Source: Phaeotremella fagi
Taxonomy: Eukaryota; Basidiomycota; Tremellomycetes; Tremellales; Phaeotremellaceae
NCBI GenBank assembly: GCA_001599715.1
Contig: BCHU01000003.1
Coordinates: forward strand, 434,001-498,000
DNA: 64,000 nucleotides
Direction: 5' to 3'
Shown: positions 11,401-26,184 of the stretch, piece after piece
How the letters are laid out: every line of letters begins with the position of its first letter
How positions within the stretch are numbered: the first letter of the stretch is position 1
Program-made: the position numbers and the translations under genes
The notes under the pieces: generated by a model
Told to the model about the DNA's origin: nothing
Databases searched by the model: none
What the model saw: the letters and a program-made list of their open reading frames with translations, nothing else

Positions 11401-11844
11401 GGTGTAAGGCAAATATCCTTCGATGTGTCAGCTAAACCAGGATCCACCATTTGCAGCTGCTCACAGAGTTAGGTTTTCCCGTTGGTTGAGCTACCACTGT
11501 AGTAGTAGCAATCTTTGTCGCAGTCGCAGTCAAAGTTTCAGTCTTCCACTCGACTTTACCATGTTTTGACCGCTCTTTATGAAGTTGACTTTCAGCTCCT
11601 GCAAAAAGACCGACGAAGGTGCTCATGAGAAGAAGGAAGAAGACCGCTGCACCAACTAGGATCTTTTCGAGGTTGGTCAGCGGACGAACTGGTTTGAAGA
11701 GGGATTGAAAGGTGGATTGGGAGGGTGATTCATGACCGTTGTTTAGGAGTGGGGCGTTCTCTGTCGCAGTGTCAGGTGATGATTGTTTTTCGCTGTAGCC
11801 AACATGGACCTACCCTCATCTGTTGATGGTCTTGGTTCAGCCAT
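8426..11844 (-). CDS. M13-family zinc metallopeptidase (neprilysin/endothelin-converting-enzyme like)
   Basis: Fifteen exons give 924 residues: 11844-11814, 11760-11465, 11417-11318, 11264-11182, 11135-11022, 10981-10636, 10590-9712, 9676-9402, 9355-9344, 9296-9276, 9228-9071, 9033-8901, 8855-8840, 8793-8522 and 8464-8426. It is a type II membrane protein with a short cytosolic tail, one membrane helix (ILVGAAVFFLLLMSTFVGLF), then the M13 ectodomain (FYEFATGGW, GGLPSKEYY). The active site is HELTHAFD (H756, E757, H760) with a third zinc ligand, Glu821, in NGEDIAD. The conserved VNAYYS and the C-terminal CKLW ending are present. It should cleave peptides outside the cell or in the secretory lumen. 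A Pro/Trp/Gly-rich insert (PWPWPGDGDKGG) is unusual. Exons of 12, 16 and 21 nt and a GC-AG intron after 8901 are needed to keep these motifs. Confidence 0.92.
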
Positions 11845-12181
11845 TTTGGAATGGGAGTGAAACCAATTTGTTATAGATAACTTGTGTAAAGATGTAAGTA
11901 AGTGTCAGAAGAAGACCTGCTTATAGCTGAACGTCATGAGGTCGAACCAGCCAAAGCGTGATCCGGGGTTACTGTGGGGCAGTACAAACAATGTCAGGCT
12001 GATTGACACTTTGAATGTCAGGCTCATTCACGTCGCGTTTAACGTGTCTTGCCTTTTACGCGTCCTTAACCTTCTTGGGATTTCCCTTATTCTGTAATTT
12101 GAGAAATCATCTGCGACGACAGTTGGTCAATAGTCAGTTCTGTTATCGACATCTTTTCATCACCAACCCCATCTCTCAACA
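11845..12181. promoter_or_regulatory. Divergent promoter of the M13 peptidase and MCM6
   Basis: A 337 bp shared upstream region. It contains the MluI cell-cycle box listed separately, a related TCGCGT at 12033-12038, and a direct repeat of AATGTCAGGCT at 11990-12000 and 12014-12024. Confidence 0.65.
12058..12063. promoter_or_regulatory. MluI cell-cycle box (ACGCGT)
   Basis: A perfect ACGCGT lies 119 bp before the MCM6 start codon. In fungi this is the site for MBF, which activates DNA-replication genes at G1/S, so its place before a replicative helicase gene fits. Binding itself is inferred. Confidence 0.6.
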
Positions 12182-15599
<3,418 letters not shown>

Positions 15600-16001
15600 A
15601 AGTACTTCTTACTTCTACTTTCGTTACGGTTCTTTTTTTGGTTGTTTTGGTATTTTTTGTAATAAACTAGTTTCTCGACTCTTTTTGCTTTTATTCTTGT
15701 TCCTTTGCTAGGTTCTATTGACTGTTACTATTTTATACCTGATTCTTATGATGAAATTTGAATTCCATTTCGGAAAAGATACGTCAACTGCGTGTAGCTG
15801 TCACGCGAATGTAGCTAGAAGTTAACCCAAGAAAAGAAGGCGTTCATTCATCTTACCGAAAATCGAAGACCGTCAAAGGTCTTCTTTCGGGGTAATAACA
15901 GGTGAAGTGAACACAATTCGGAATAACCGTGCAGTATTGGTGGAAGACCATATGGTTTCGTCTCATTGCGTTATGCATTGTAGGACCCCCTCTCATCCCC
16001 T
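15600..16001. other. Convergent 3' spacer
   Basis: About 400 bp between the stops of MCM6 and ELP2. T-rich sequence and an AATAAA at 15661-15666 fit the polyadenylation region of MCM6. Nothing else was recognised. Confidence 0.6.
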
Positions 16002-18948
16002 CTAAGGAGATACCTCAAACACCCGAACACTCTTGTCATCACTACAACTAGCCAACCACAACTTCCCATCAGGTGAATGCCTCCAACAAAGTCGATTAAC
16101 ATGATCAACATGAGAATCCCTATAATTCCATCAGTCTTCAATCAAAGTAAGTAACTGTTTTCACCCACCTCTCATCGAATTTGATCAAACTCTCAAATTT
16201 GAATCCATCCTTAATGTCAACAGAGAAAATCTCTATACTTCCTGTTTCACCGCCTATAGCTAGATAAACCACTTCCTCATGTAGAATCACATCTACTGCC
16301 GTCAATGCCTCTGAAAATTTTATCGTTTCCCCTAGAATCCAATTTTCCTGTTCTTCAACCGAGTTATACCAAAGATTCAAACTCTTATCTCTAGAGACTG
16401 TAACGAAACTTTTTTCGTTAGGTAACCAAGCAACATCCAGTATCATTCTGGTATGCGCTTTATCTTCTGATTTGACTGGGATATATCCTAAAATAACTAG
16501 GAATCAGTGACATCTCCTTGTGATTGAGAGGGGTGCTTACCATTCTCTGATCTACTGTATAACCTCCATGATCTATCTCTACTGCACGTAACAACATATT
16601 TGTCATTAGGACTGAAAGCTATTCTGGTAACCGTAAGGTGATGTCCTTTCAATGGTTGACCGAAAAGTTCCCATGTGGATGTAGAAACCACTCTAACCAC
16701 TGCATGTTCTTCTGAGGACGCTCTGCAAGCCGTAGCAATGAGTGAACCATCATGAGATGAAGCCAGCGTAACGAGCTAATCATCAGTCGACATGAAATCA
16801 TCTGAACTTACCTCATATCCGTGTCCATAAACTTTCTCTATCTCAGGCCATAAAGTAGAAGTAGCCAATTCCTCCTCTGTAGGCAAGGTATCTAATGTTC
16901 TCGATACTGAGATATACGCTTCAGTGGGTACGTGTGCTTGAGGTATATCTTCGGCTGCGGGTGCTAATGGATTAGCAAAAGCTCATCTAATTTAACATAC
17001 CTTTCCCTAACGCTCTATTTGATAAACCCAAGGGGGGCACAGAAGCACCTTTAGGTCTACTAGACTATATAAAGTTAGATACAATCACGAATCAAGTCAA
17101 CTGACTCACTGAATCCACAGCGCCATCTCTAGATTCCACCCCCAAACTAGTCAGACTTTCAACGAATCCACTAGGAGCATCGAAAACCCTCGTAACCTTC
17201 TCATCAGCTCCCGAGATGAATCTCATAGAATCAATGAAAGCCGCATCGGTCATGTCGTAACCGTGGATTTGGGGTCGGGCAATTTCCGCCCAAGTTGGTG
17301 ATTTCGATTGAGAGGTAGATGGAACACATGAAGCATGGATTCGAGAAGTTTGATCGGATCTGATAGGGTGTTTAGGATATCATGATAAGATTGCGATCGG
17401 AGTTGACTTACCCTACTGATAACAGATATTCTCCCTTGGGATCCCATACAACAGATTTTGCAGATTCGAAATGCCCACTGATTCCAGGTATCGGTACCCA
17501 TTCATCCTGATCATCAACATCTGAAGACTGTCTCCAAAGTTCCCAACCACCATTCCAACCACTTGCCAAAACTGTTTTCCCATCTTTCCCCCAAATAGCA
17601 CCGAAAAACGCTAAGCCCCTTCCTCCCATCGTCCCGAATCTGTGCGACGGTACCCAAATCCCATCAGCTGATTTTGAAGTGGGAGCTAGAGTTGAGGGTG
17701 ACCATATTATTAGTGAGTTATCGGAGGAGGTGGAAAGTAGGATTGGGGGGTTGATGGTTGATGGTGACCAGTGGAGATTCGTTAATCCAAATTCGTGGCC
17801 CATGAGTAGCGCTTCAAGGGTGACGTTGTACCTCGTGGACCTGCGATAGATGGTCAGTCGGGGTTGTATAGACTGTAAGGAGATACCCACCCAACAGAAA
17901 TAACGTGAGCTTTGGTAGAAATTGTGACATTCCCACCAGCTTCTCCAGCAAGTTTCCTTTCGAATTCATCCAGCATGTCCAACCCACCATCTCCCTCGCC
18001 GAATGTTGTTGAAGTAGATGAATCACTTTCAATTACTGCAGATATCCTCCAAAGTCTAATATAATTGTCTTGAGATCCAGAAGCCAACAACAAATCGTGA
18101 CTTGATGATGATGAGGATGGATCCGATATCGATGGGTAGAGAGTTAACGAGAGACAACGGATCCAATCTTCGTGTCCTTCCAGTGAGACGGAGAATTTAA
18201 ACTAGAACCAAAGTGAGTATCTCAAACAGATCCTCTAAATCTTACTTACCTGATCATCTTGCTTAGTCCAAACCTGTATCCTACGATCCGTACAAGCAAT
18301 AATCAAAATAGGCGCTAAGAAAGTGAGATCAATTGATATGGAAACAAAAGCAAGACCTACCATCTGAACCAGGTAAATACCCAACTTCCAAATCCAAAGG
18401 CAGTTTCCCTTTCAAATCAATAGTCTGTACAATCTCAGCATCACCACTCAAATTCCATAATTTCACAGTTCCATCTGAACCACCGGTGAAAATGTGATCG
18501 GAAAGTGAACCAGAGGATGATGATGGTACACCTAAAGCTGAAATTGATGATTGGGGATGAGCGATGAATGATTTCGTGCATTCGAACTAGCTATCAGTGA
18601 GGGTATATTGAATCAGACTCACCTGTGAACCTTCATTCTTGGACCATAAACGAACTTCTCCTTGATTATCACCACTGAGCAACACCTCGTTCGAGCTCGG
18701 TATACGTTTAACAGTCGTGACTTGTCCCTTATGTCCTGGGAGGGTAGTATAAACACCTTTCCCAGATTCAGTCTACATTCGATCTTAGCTCTCATCAGAG
18801 TTGAAAGTCGAAAAACCAAACTCACCTCTGTATCCCAAAGTGCTATGAATCTACCTGCTCCAAAGGCAACCACTCCATTTGAAAGACAAGCAGAGCATGA
18901 AGTTGATCGATTGGAGCCCACAGATATATAACTTGGTGTTACTTTCAT
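16002..18948 (-). CDS. ELP2: Elongator complex subunit 2 (WD40 protein)
   Basis: Twelve exons give 813 residues: 18948-18826, 18772-18623, 18586-18361, 18314-18250, 18201-17891, 17840-17412, 17359-17110, 17064-17001, 16963-16812, 16775-16541, 16487-16169 and 16119-16002. Elp2 is a double WD40 propeller in the Elongator complex, which modifies wobble uridines of tRNAs. The start (SVGSNRSTSC...VAFGAGRFIALWD), the many WD-like repeats (DNYIRLWR, SRDRSWRLY, SRDKSLNLW) and the hallmark central segment WAEIARPQIHGYD ... RFISGADEKVTRVF are diagnostic. The length matches fungal Elp2. All junctions are GT-AG. It converges with MCM6 and diverges from the ALAS gene. Confidence 0.95.
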
Positions 18949-19791
18949 CACTCCTGGATCTTTTATCTATCTATGGATTTTTTTATTGAGTTTTTCTGGA
19001 AAATAACCCAAAAATGTTCAGATAATTGTGATCAAAATAAAAAGTTGAAACTGAAATATCGAGACACGTGGCAATTGTGGCAACACTAGCTTGGCTTGGT
19101 TAATGGAGAATCCATGGATATTAGCTTCGTTTCTCGATATGATTCTCAATTAATATGCTAACACAAGTATGTTCTAGGGTTAACGAAGCGAGGACTTATC
19201 ACAGGTTGGAAATTGCAAGGGGGTCATGAAATACCAGCCATGGATTTTCTTTCACAAAGAGAGGGCATTTGAAATTCAAGACCTACTTATACGATGTTCG
19301 GAAGAGCAGGCTAGTGCTGATGCGATATCCATTATACTCAAGACGATGGTAGAATCGTACTAGATGTGGTAGATCTAAGGTGTAAAATAGGTGATAGGTG
19401 ATAGGTCACCTTCAGCTGACGGCTACTTGCGGTGCAATAAAGTCGTACAACCAACCCAACCCACAAAGGATGACGAGGGTCGACCATGTGCCACATTGAT
19501 TTACTATATATCTTTAATGATTGGCTGATTCGGCGTTATAGGATGGACCCATTTGTATGGGGCGGCGTTATAGCTGTCTGGCGGTACCTGGGCGTTTTTT
19601 CATCGTAAGGTAGGTAGTCAAGCAACTCGATCTACTTCTACAGCATCGTATCCCCTTTATATCTACGTCTACTTATCCTTTCATCTCTTGGTTACCGCAT
19701 TCGTATCTCGTATCTTGGTGATACTAATCCACTCTACCATATATATATACTACACCCACTCACTTCACTCTCACCCTCCCCCCCATCAACA
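18949..19791. promoter_or_regulatory. Divergent region between ELP2 and ALAS
   Basis: 843 bp. On the ALAS side there is an 11-bp direct repeat CGGCGTTATAG at 19531-19541 and 19563-19573, an inverted CCAAT (ATTGG) at 19520-19524, and a TATATATA run at about 19739-19748, some 45 bp before the start codon. A CT-rich stretch lies just upstream of the ATG. Confidence 0.6.
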
Positions 19792-21770
19792 ATGCAAGTC
19801 ACTTCACTTCTTCGTTACTCTTCCGTTTGTCCCTTCTTAGGTCAAACAACTCCATCAGCACTTCGATCATTGGCTTCAACAACCCACAACAATGTCTCTG
19901 GACTCACAGCTTCAGCTATCAGATGTCCAATGATGGGTCCAAGATTAGCCGCCATCGCTCATGATAGAGCTGCAACTGCTGGTGCTGCCGTTAGAGGTTA
20001 TGCCAGTGTTGCGGGTAGTAAAGAGGTTGAAGAGATCCACAAGGTAAGTCAGATCAGCGTTTCAAAGGGGATTCCCAAACCAACATCCTTTAGAACAAGG
20101 ATATCCCTTTCTCTGCTACAGGTACTCCAACTGGTAAATGCCCTCATGCCAAAGCTGCTCGTGAAGCTGCCGCTCTCGCTCAACGGGAGGCTGAACTCAA
20201 AGCTGTATCCAACCCTTCAAGAGAAATGGCTCCTGGTACATTTGACTACCAATCTTTCTACGAGAAGGAGTTGGACAAGAAACACAAGGACAAGTGAGTC
20301 ACATCTCGTAATCCAGATCTAACTTCCAGGTCATACCGTTACTTTAACAACATCAATCGACTCGCCGCCAAATTCCCTGTGGCTCACACATCCAATCCCA
20401 AAGATGAAGTTGACGTCTGGTGCTCAAACGATTATCTCGGTATGAGTAAATCATCCGTTGTTCTCGACACCATGAAAAGAACTTTGAACAGATACGGTGC
20501 CGGTGCAGGTGGAACCCGTAACATCGCTGGTAACGGTGCACTCCATCTCTCACTCGAAGATGAACTAGCTTCACTTCATCGTAAACCTGCCGCCTTGGTT
20601 TTCTCATCATGCTACGTTGCCAACGACGCTTGTTTAGCAACTGTCGGATCCAAACTCCCAGGTTGCGTCATCTTTTCAGATTCTTCAAACCACGCCTCGA
20701 TGATTCAAGGTATTCGTCATTCAGGCGCTAAAAAAGTTATCTTCAAACACAACGATCTAGTTGATCTCGAAGCTAAACTTAAAGCTGTTCCCAAGGAAAC
20801 ACCCAAATTGATCGCTTTCGAATCAGTTTATTCAATGTGTGGATCCGTCGCCCCCATCGAAGCTATCTGTGATCTAGCTGATAAATACGGAGCCATCACT
20901 TTCCTCGATGAAGTCCACGCTGTTGGAATGTACGGTCCAAACGGTGCTGGAGTAGCTGAACATCTCGATTTCGAAGCTCATCAAGCTACCCGAGATTCAC
21001 CAGAAGCAGTTAAAGGAAGTGTCATGGATCGTATCGACATCATCACCGGAACACTTGGTAAAGCCTATGGAATCGTTGGTGGTTACATTGCCGGATCAGC
21101 GGATTTAGTTGATCTAGTAAGATCCTACGCTCCAGGATTCATCTTCACCACTTCCCTCCCCCCTGCCGTGGTAGCTGGTGCTCAAGCTTCCATCGCGTAT
21201 CAAAAAGAATTCATGGGTGATCGAAGATTACAACAGATCAACACTCGCGAGGTCAAACGTCAACTCGCCGAACGTGGGATCCCAGTAGTCCCCAACCCAT
21301 CCCACATCATCCCAGTTCTCGTAGGAGACGCAGCTCTAGCTAAAGAAGCTTCCGACATGCTCCTAGCCAAACACAAGATTTACGTTCAATCAATCAATTT
21401 CCCAACTGTAGCAGTTGGAGAGGAAAGATTAAGAATCACCCCAACACCAGGTCATACCGCTGAACAAATCACTCATCTCGTCGATTCAATCGAACAAGTG
21501 TTTGAAAAACTTGAACTCAAACGGGTGGAAGATTGGAAAGCTGTCGGAGGACGTTGTGGGGTCGGTATGGAGATTGAAGAGAAAGTCGAACCTTGTTGGA
21601 ACGATACTCAATTAGGTTTAAATGATGGTACGGCACCTCTTCGATTGGAGAGTGGCGCTCGTGGTATCGTCATGGGTGATGCTGCTAAAGTTGCCAACGA
21701 GAGACTCACTCATCTTTTGGATGTTGGACCTAGATTGAATGAATTGCCAGCTGTCGCTGCTTCTGCTTAG
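19792..21770 (+). CDS. HEM1: 5-aminolevulinate synthase, mitochondrial
   Basis: Exons 19792-20043, 20094-20293 and 20330-21770 give 630 residues. It is the PLP enzyme that condenses glycine and succinyl-CoA to 5-aminolevulinate, the first step of heme synthesis, in the mitochondrial matrix. The N-terminus is Ser/Arg/Ala-rich like a transit peptide. The catalytic domain shows [33 protein letters not shown] and GTLGKAYG, with the PLP lysine near residue 395. Three Cys-Pro motifs occur before the catalytic domain (SVCPFLG, IRCPMMG, GKCPHAK); in this family such heme-regulatory motifs bind heme and limit import or stability. Start choice is clear: first ATG in a good context after a TATA-like run. 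The third exon holds nearly the whole enzyme. Confidence 0.96.
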
Positions 21771-22007
21771 GACGGTTTAGGCGGTTCATAAGTGATCTTC
21801 TCTTGTTAGTGAAATACGTTCTGTAGTTGGAAATCGATGCAAATGGATTGAGCCGCCTTTAGCATTGTCATCACTGAATCCTGCACAAAAATATACAAAA
21901 TATAAGAACGACCCCGTACTTTCGAAAACATTAATGTAGTACATCAAAAAATGGATCCACTCGCAAACAATAAAATAAGATCTAAAGCAAAAATCCCACG
22001 ATCACGA

Positions 22008-24080
22008 TCACAATCTCAATCCACTCCCCCTCGAATCGACCCAATCAACCTCATCCTCCTCACCCTCAACTTTCCCATGTGAATCCATCTCAAAACTCTC
22101 CGGTCCATCCTCGTCTCCATCACCATCACCGGAATCCTGTCTAGGAGTATTGTTTAAAACTGAATACCCGTTTTCTGGGTTTTTGGTGATTTCTTCAGTT
22201 GCCGCAGTGGCGTTGGTGCCCGTCGTGGAATAGAGATGGACTAGGAAGGTTATCACTAGGTAGATTAGGAATGATAAGGAGAAATCCTGTGTTTTTGGTT
22301 AGTTTGGAAATATGGAGGAAACTTTGCGGATTACTGACGAATAATGCGTATGAGACGTGGTCGATTCCGAGACTTGGGTTTTGTCAGTCTATTGATTTAA
22401 TTCATAGAGGTGATGATCAACTTACTCGTCTGCATGATGCATCTCTTCATCGGTTGCTGACATGAAAAGTGTACTATAAAGTCATTAGTTGATACACCTC
22501 ACATTTTGGAATTGACTCACCCTCCAAGAACGAGTAACTGAAATAGTAGTATTTCATTAGCAAGATCAACCAATCATCAGTGATTTCCGCTCACGTAAGG
22601 GGGTAAATGTTGGAATATCCTTATAACACCATGAGGCGTTGCCTGATCGTTCAAAACAAAACAAACCTCGACAATACGAAGTACACCAGCGACGATTAAT
22701 GCGTAACCGAACAAACCGTGGATCTAGCGATATCAATACAAATCCTATCGATGATGAACTGTTTACTTACCTTGGTCGAAATCATCAACGCTTGTTCATG
22801 TGCACTCATTCCCCAACCTGTCATTACGATGCTGTTGATAAAATCAGTGTATTGTTTTTAAGGTTGGGGGTTTTACTTACATTACAGCAGGTACGAATGA
22901 TCTTTTTCCTTTTCGACTAAGGAAGATACCCAATAGACCACCTGCCCACCAAAGTACGCCCTAATCATTGGTCAATAAACATAAATCCAAACACTTACCA
23001 TCATAGTATGTTGCATATCCTTGTGTGTCCAAGGACCTCCATGATGTTCAGTGAAAGTGTTGATGATACCCTACAAACAACATGATCAGTTACTTTCACA
23101 AATCATCAAATAAAGATTACCAACCCAAACCATGATCACACTACTATCCAACATTTCTTGACTACATCCAGTCCTCTCCAACCATTTCCCACCAAGATTC
23201 AACATGATAACCAGGATAGCCGCATAACCGATAAAAGCTGATCCCATAATATAATGAGCGGCACATTGACCTAGATTCCCATCTCGACAGAATCCTAACG
23301 CTGTAGCTACACCGAATAGCATTTCTATTGTTCAGGTGAAAGATTTAGTTTGGTGATTCCATTTCCGAACGAATGCAAGGATTTTCGACTTACGAGTCCA
23401 ACCTATAACTGGGAAAGTTTTGCCTAGTACCCCATGAACGGGTTTGATCCATGGTCGAACGGTTTTCTCTAGAATGTGAAGTTTGAGAAAAATCCCACAT
23501 CCAGCTTGCTATCATTGACGTTCGTTAATTCCGAATAAACAAAAGCCCAGGGGAAACGTTACCACTCACAACGATTAAAACGTAGAAAATTATTTTCGCC
23601 ATCAAGCCATGAACTGTAGAAGGGAATTGTCTACCTCCGTGATGATGACCTAAATAAGATCCTAATAGTGAAAGAACGACGCCGACAGATTGAAGGGGAA
23701 CGTGATATTTTGATCTAATCGGAAGTCACTTCAGAGATCTGTACCGTATTTTGATTAACAGGATGGATGACATACTTTGATAAACCTAATACCATTCCTA
23801 TAGGGAACAAAATCCCCCAAACGAAAGTTTGTAAACTCATCTAAAAGTATCGTCATCAATCCCATCCTCGTAATTTTGCCTGAAAAATCATACTGACATG
23901 AACGTAAATCACCGCATCGAAGGGTACACTGGTATCTATTTCTGTTACATTATGATGGGCATGGGCGTTTGCTGGTATTCTTTATTAGTTCTTGGATTTT
24001 TTTGGGAGGTGTAGGGGACTAGGGGACATACCGTATCCAGCTAGAACTGCGGTTATCAGTAGAAGAGAATTGATATTCAT
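22008..24080 (-). CDS. YTP1-like multi-pass membrane protein
   Basis: Fourteen exons give 455 residues: 24080-24032, 23971-23898, 23840-23776, 23714-23570, 23508-23394, 23324-23125, 23070-22999, 22960-22881, 22831-22771, 22723-22595, 22537-22521, 22473-22426, 22372-22339 and 22286-22008. A signal-like N-terminus is followed by His-rich AHAHHN and about nine membrane helices. Conserved pieces resemble yeast Ytp1 and the fungal DUF2427/Ytp1 domains: GSYLGHHHGG, HGVLGKTFPVIGW, TEHHGG, GWGMSAHEQ, FQHLPPYLLVLGG, SATDEEMHH. Function is poorly known in any fungus. The many His pairs in membrane segments suggest metal or heme binding, which is inference. A 17-nt exon (22537-22521) and one weak GTTGGT donor (after 23125) are needed. 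The cytosolic tail is acidic. Confidence 0.88.
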
Positions 24081-24505
24081 CCTTCTGTATTGGTGTTGTT
24101 TCGGATAACAATGACTGGAAAAGTATCCTTCAGTAGACGACTCTGGAGATATCGATATTGAATCTTAATAGTCTTAATGGAATGAAAGTAAAATTCAAAG
24201 ATCAATAAACAAGATTAGAAATCAAGGAGATCACCCCTCCCTTCCTCGCTCGGGCTAGGATTCCTTCGGCAATAACAATGGATCACGGCTGACGTCGCTC
24301 TAGGAGGAATAAATGAAAGTATACATCCAAACTCAATGACAGATAAGGAGTAAAAGCATAGAGTGAGATTAAAATGACCAGTAAGGAAGAAGATACTGAG
24401 AAATACATTGAAAAGTCCAAGCATAGGTCAAATACAAGCAGACACATTGTTACGCTGGAATGTTGAAATTCCAAGAAATAAAGTAATTTTGAGTTTCAAC
24501 ATGAT
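24081..24505. other. Intergenic spacer
   Basis: 425 bp between two minus-strand genes, holding the YTP1-like promoter and the TLC gene 3' UTR. Short open frames here have no coding character or conserved start. Confidence 0.55.
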
Positions 24506-25809
24506 CTAATCAGAAACCTCATGAACAGTGACGCTAACTCCATCACCTTCACTCCCACTCTGAACCCTTTCTTTACGTCTACGTAAACCCAGACCACCTT
24601 TCCAACGACCCCTCTCAGCCTCCCATCGACCTTTGACAGCGTCCTTGAACCCAAATCCACCTTCATGTTTCAAAGTTGACTTGAACTCCTGGAAAGATGG
24701 TATAGGAGGTAAATTCATCGTTGGGATTTGGATCGGGAAGAAATATGTATCTCTGATAGTGAGAGGTGTTTGGGAAGGGGTGTAAGGGGTAACTAATGGT
24801 GATTCATCCGGTGATCCTTCGTCATCACCTTCATTCTCACTTTCACCTGGTACCGGGATCGTTGGATCGATATCTTTCATTTTCTCTAGGAGTGGTTGTT
24901 TCTCTGTCATCTTCTTTTTGAGAGATTTACGACGTTTCAAATGACCGAGTAAACCACCTTTGAACCACCCTACGTGGAGCACTAACGCTAAACCTAACAT
25001 CACAGTTGGTACCCAGGATCCATCCATGATAGCTCGGGTTGTAGGTCGAGCTGTATCAAAGAGATAGATTGCGTGGAACAGGATCCGAGTTAAGAACATG
25101 AGTGAAAGGAATCGTGCGTCGTTACGAACTGAGGGGAAAAGATGGGAAATCGCTAAATCGAATGTTGGTAACTAGGGACACGAAGTTAATTACAGTCAAG
25201 GAAATGGTTTTTATGAGACTTACCTCCATAATCGCACCGATGAGGAATCCAGGTGCTTGACGTGAATTGAGAAGATAGATCATGAGTCCGATGTAAACTC
25301 TGTGCGAATGTCAGCGTGATCAAGAGGGACGAATGGCGTGTAGATAGAACTTACGTATGATGTATCCAACCAGTGAGCAGTCCAACTTGAGAAGGATATT
25401 TTACGTATCCAACGGTGAGCTAGATAAGATACCGTATGAGCAAAGAAAACCTTGAAAGAATAAAAATCTCTGGACTTACATCAGCTAAAAAAAAGTCAGT
25501 TTCAAGTACTCGTCAAAATAAACAAAACTGACCAAATAAATAAGTACCAAAGAAAACGACCGCGAACCAACCCAAATCCAATCTCCACCCATGTTGAGAA
25601 ACGTTGAAAGTATGTTCCATCCCGAACCTCAAATAATCGATCAAATAAGGTAAAGAAATAAAAGTCATGCAGAAAGAGGTTATCGTTGATAAGAGATAAG
25701 CTTTTTGTTTTTCTTCGACAAAATATTTTTGGGTTAGGAGGTAGAAGGTCGTCAAACCTGTTAAGAGGGTTGAGGAGAGGATGAGGGAGGGGGGTAGGGA
25801 TTCTAGCAT
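24506..25809 (-). CDS. TLC-domain membrane protein
   Basis: Exons 25809-25533, 25484-25480, 25419-25355, 25299-25224 and 25171-24506 give 362 residues. The first two thirds are a multi-helix TLC (TRAM/LAG1/CLN8) domain. Marks are an N-terminal helix, FCMTFISLPYLID, the segment YLFADLTVGYVKYPSQ, GWIHHT (the typical His pair), LMIYLLNSRQAPGF and a last helix VMLGLALVLHVGWF. The C-terminal 150 residues are charged and Pro/Ser-rich, probably cytosolic. TLC proteins include ceramide synthases and lipid-regulating TMEM56/TLCD-like proteins; this one lacks the long LAG1 motif, so the lipid role is unspecified. The second exon is only 5 nt (CTGAT) but is bounded by a strong acceptor and donor and gives the residues FAD expected before LTVG. 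Confidence 0.87.
25480..25484 (-). other. Five-nucleotide microexon of the TLC gene
   Basis: CTGAT lies between a long T-run ending in AG and the consensus donor GTAAGT. Only with this exon does the frame of exon 1 meet the conserved LTVGYVKYPSQ segment. See the finding. Confidence 0.7.
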
Positions 25810-26184
25810 GGTGGTTGGTGTGATTGATAGATGATAAGCTGGTGAAGTTTCCCTTTTCGATAAAGGAGAGATTGGAATTGAGATTATCCGACGTGTATGA
25901 GATAGTGTCTATTTGATACCTTCTGTGCTTCACTCTACTGTACTCTACTCTCCTTTATACTGATTCTTGATGTTGTATTGATCTTGACTGATTGACCAGT
26001 GATTATTATATGTCTAATTGTCTAATTGATAGTATATTCCCATGGATAACGCGTTGAACATTTAACTGAATGGCCACCCAACGACCTTGGCACGTTCGTG
26101 GTGAAAGGGACAGTGCTCAGAGTGGCAAAAGAAAGTGCGATATCATACAAACTCTATAGTCTAAATCCTACGATCAACGTAGGA
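25810..26184. other. Intergenic spacer
   Basis: 375 bp between the TLC gene start and the stop of the carotenoid gene, both minus strand. No distinct element recognised. Confidence 0.55.

Noticed and set aside
11814..11844. 17-nt and 21-nt introns after the M13 peptidase start
   Set aside because: A normal 53-nt intron with a CTGAC branch site joins the start to the membrane helix in frame, so no tiny intron is needed.
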